Source: an uncultured Alphaproteobacteria bacterium (GTDB lineage: Bacteria > Pseudomonadota > Alphaproteobacteria > RF32 > CAG-239). Taken from it: a stretch of 6,394 nt of DNA. Position 1 is the first letter of the stretch, and each line of letters starts with the position of its first letter. Where the stretch lies: positions 1 through 6,394 of the forward strand of contig CAJTWX010000079.1 in the NCBI GenBank assembly GCA_910580155.1, read 5' to 3'. The notes beneath the pieces were generated by a model. It made no database searches. It was not told where the DNA came from and worked only from the letters and a program-made list of their open reading frames with translations. Positions 5,408-6,394 of the stretch are shown here, in pieces. Position numbers and translations under genes: made by a program.

Positions 5408-5572
5408 ATGAAGCCAAACGGCTATATAAATAAGCCGGAGTCTGGCCGATATATTAGTAATAGTAGCCCAAAAGCGAGGTTGCAAACACTGCAATTTATT
5501 GTTATAGTGCTTATCGTTGGGTTGATAACACGGCTTAACGCAAAAAAGAAACACCATAAAACAGTAGTTTGA
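5408..5572 (+). CDS. Possible small single-helix membrane protein (54 aa)
   Basis: An ATG-started ORF of 54 codons overlaps the last 26 bp of the Hsp70-like gene in another frame and runs past it. The first 28 residues are polar (MKPNGYINKPESGRY and on). A hydrophobic stretch FIVIVLIVGLI could span the membrane once, and the tail is very basic (RLNAKKKHHKTVV). The overlap would suit translational coupling to the upstream gene, but no good ribosome site is visible. I recognise no family. It may be a real small protein or a chance ORF in A+T-rich DNA; the hydrophobic run with a basic tail is the main point in its favour. Confidence 0.35.
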   Translation: MKPNGYINKPESGRYISNSSPKARLQTLQFIVIVLIVGLITRLNAKKKHHKTVV

Positions 5573-5584
5573 GATTTTTGAGCT

Positions 5585-5610
5585 AAAAAAGTTTAAAAAA
5601 GTGAAAAAAA
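5585..5610 (+). promoter_or_regulatory. Phased A-tracts (UP-element-like) upstream of the rRNA promoter
   Basis: Three A runs of six, six and seven bases (5585-5590, 5595-5600, 5604-5610) recur at about one helical turn directly upstream of the -35 box. Such spacing bends DNA and resembles UP elements bound by the RNA polymerase alpha subunits at rRNA promoters. Confidence 0.65.
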
Positions 5611-5614
5611 GTTA

Positions 5615-5643
5615 TTGACTTTGCGGAATGAGTGTCCTATAAG
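5615..5643 (+). promoter_or_regulatory. Ribosomal RNA operon promoter
   Basis: TTGACT (5615-5620), a 17-bp spacer and TATAAG (5638-5643) match five of six consensus bases in each box with ideal spacing. Transcription should start near 5650, about 205 nt before mature 16S rRNA. It is the only strong promoter between the Hsp70-like gene and the rRNA gene. Confidence 0.85.
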
Positions 5644-5649
5644 ACGTTT

Positions 5650-5856
5650 CACCGGCAGGGACGAGCGAGTTACGAAAAACTTGATAAGGCTCTGCGGGTT
5701 GAAAAAAAAGAGATGCTCCTGCGGGAGTAGTTATAAGAAATAGTGAAGAAGTAAAAAGAGGATATGTAGGCAGTATGTATGAAAAATATATAAAGTCTAT
5801 ATATCAAGGAACCTATAAATACTTTGAGAATAGACAGGATGAGGCTAACTCATAAT
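5650..5856 (+). other. 16S rRNA leader (precursor 5' segment)
   Basis: This transcribed, non-coding leader lies between the promoter and mature 16S. It contains the small hairpin CTCC-TGCG-GGAG (about 5715-5728) and an A+T stem ATATATA/TATATAT (5786-5792, 5798-5804). CTTTGAGAATAG (5822-5833) vaguely resembles the boxA antitermination region of alphaproteobacterial rrn leaders; that match is weak. The processing stem that pairs with the spacer after 16S cannot be checked, as the partner is outside the window. Confidence 0.6.

Positions 5857-6394
<538 letters not shown>

Larger units (their letters stand above)
4165..5433 (+). pseudogene. YegD-like Hsp70-family ATPase, broken by two compensating frameshifts
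   Basis: Read as is, the gene gives an N-terminal piece (4165-4641, 158 aa) and a C-terminal piece whose frame reopens after 4641 (first ATG at 4804). Both are in the same frame, but 4598-4687 encodes the missing protein in another frame: ARRAGFINVDFLYEPLAAA and on to SHEIALESE. Removing one A from the nine-A run at 4590-4598 and adding one A at 4686-4689 gives a continuous 422-aa protein. It shows the Hsp70 nucleotide-binding motifs: phosphate 1 IDFGTTNS (8-15), connect 1 YEPLAAAYSHE (158-168), phosphate 2 VDIGGGTSD (180-188) and adenosine ILTGGSTAIP near the C-terminus. RIGGNDFDFDL is characteristic of YegD-type relatives, and there is no separate substrate-binding domain. It would be an actin-fold ATPase in the cytoplasm. 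The start is set by GAGGAGGT five bases before ATG. Either the gene is damaged, or the two A-run lengths are sequencing or assembly errors. Confidence 0.85.

Noticed and set aside
5480..5494. Terminator for the Hsp70-like gene (TTGCA/TGCAA stem)
   Set aside because: Five A+T-rich pairs and a mixed T-containing tail are too weak, and it would fall within the small ORF.
5007..5557. Minus-strand ORFs under the Hsp70-like gene and after it
   Set aside because: The plus-strand frame carries clear Hsp70 motifs; the opposite frames look like random hydrophobic antisense translation.

Overview
The window comes from a low-to-moderate GC bacterium. The right end is the first ~540 bases of a 16S rRNA gene whose sequence (ACGAACGCTGGCGGCAGGC near the start, short helix in the ~450 region) reads as Alphaproteobacteria. 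The A+T-rich intergenic DNA and a Bacteroides-type (Mpi-like) invertase would fit a gut or host-associated lineage. The class is read from the rRNA; the habitat is inference.

Layout. (1) 1-307: a tRNA-Gly(GCC) gene, its strong terminator, and a 174-bp tandem unit. A 75-bp block holding the last 19 nt of the tRNA plus the terminator is repeated exactly at 233-307. The 99 bp between the copies is hairpin-rich and starts with a degenerate inverted copy of the tRNA 3' half. (2) 329-928 (minus): a complete Mpi/Hin-type serine DNA invertase, divergent from (3) 1075-2196 (plus): a PilT/DotB/TraJ-like secretion or pilus ATPase with no visible partners. Together, 1-2196 looks like an accessory segment anchored at a tRNA gene. 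(4) 2185-3889 (minus): a thiol-redox and repair group made of an ArsC/Spx-like thioredoxin-fold protein, a three-helix membrane protein of unknown function and a fused MsrA-MsrB methionine sulfoxide reductase. MsrAB and the membrane protein probably share a transcript ending at the 2602-2628 terminator. (5) 3949-4066 (minus): a promoter and an intrinsic terminator about 85 nt apart with no ORF between, a candidate small RNA or an attenuating leader for msrAB. (6) 4165-5433 (plus): a YegD-like Hsp70-family ATPase broken by two opposite one-base shifts at A runs; correcting both gives one continuous 422-aa protein. A 54-codon membrane ORF overlaps its 3' end. (7) 5585-6394: a ribosomal RNA promoter with phased A-tracts, a ~200-nt leader and the 16S rRNA gene, cut by the window end.

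Functionally, the middle of the window is protein quality control and oxidative-damage repair (MsrAB, thioredoxin-fold protein, Hsp70 relative). The left part is recombination and secretion machinery of accessory character. I found no clearly new multi-gene system. The parts most worth a second look are the tRNA-tail tandem and inverted repeats, the candidate small RNA before msrAB, the paired frameshifts in the Hsp70-like gene, and the lone invertase-ATPase pair.
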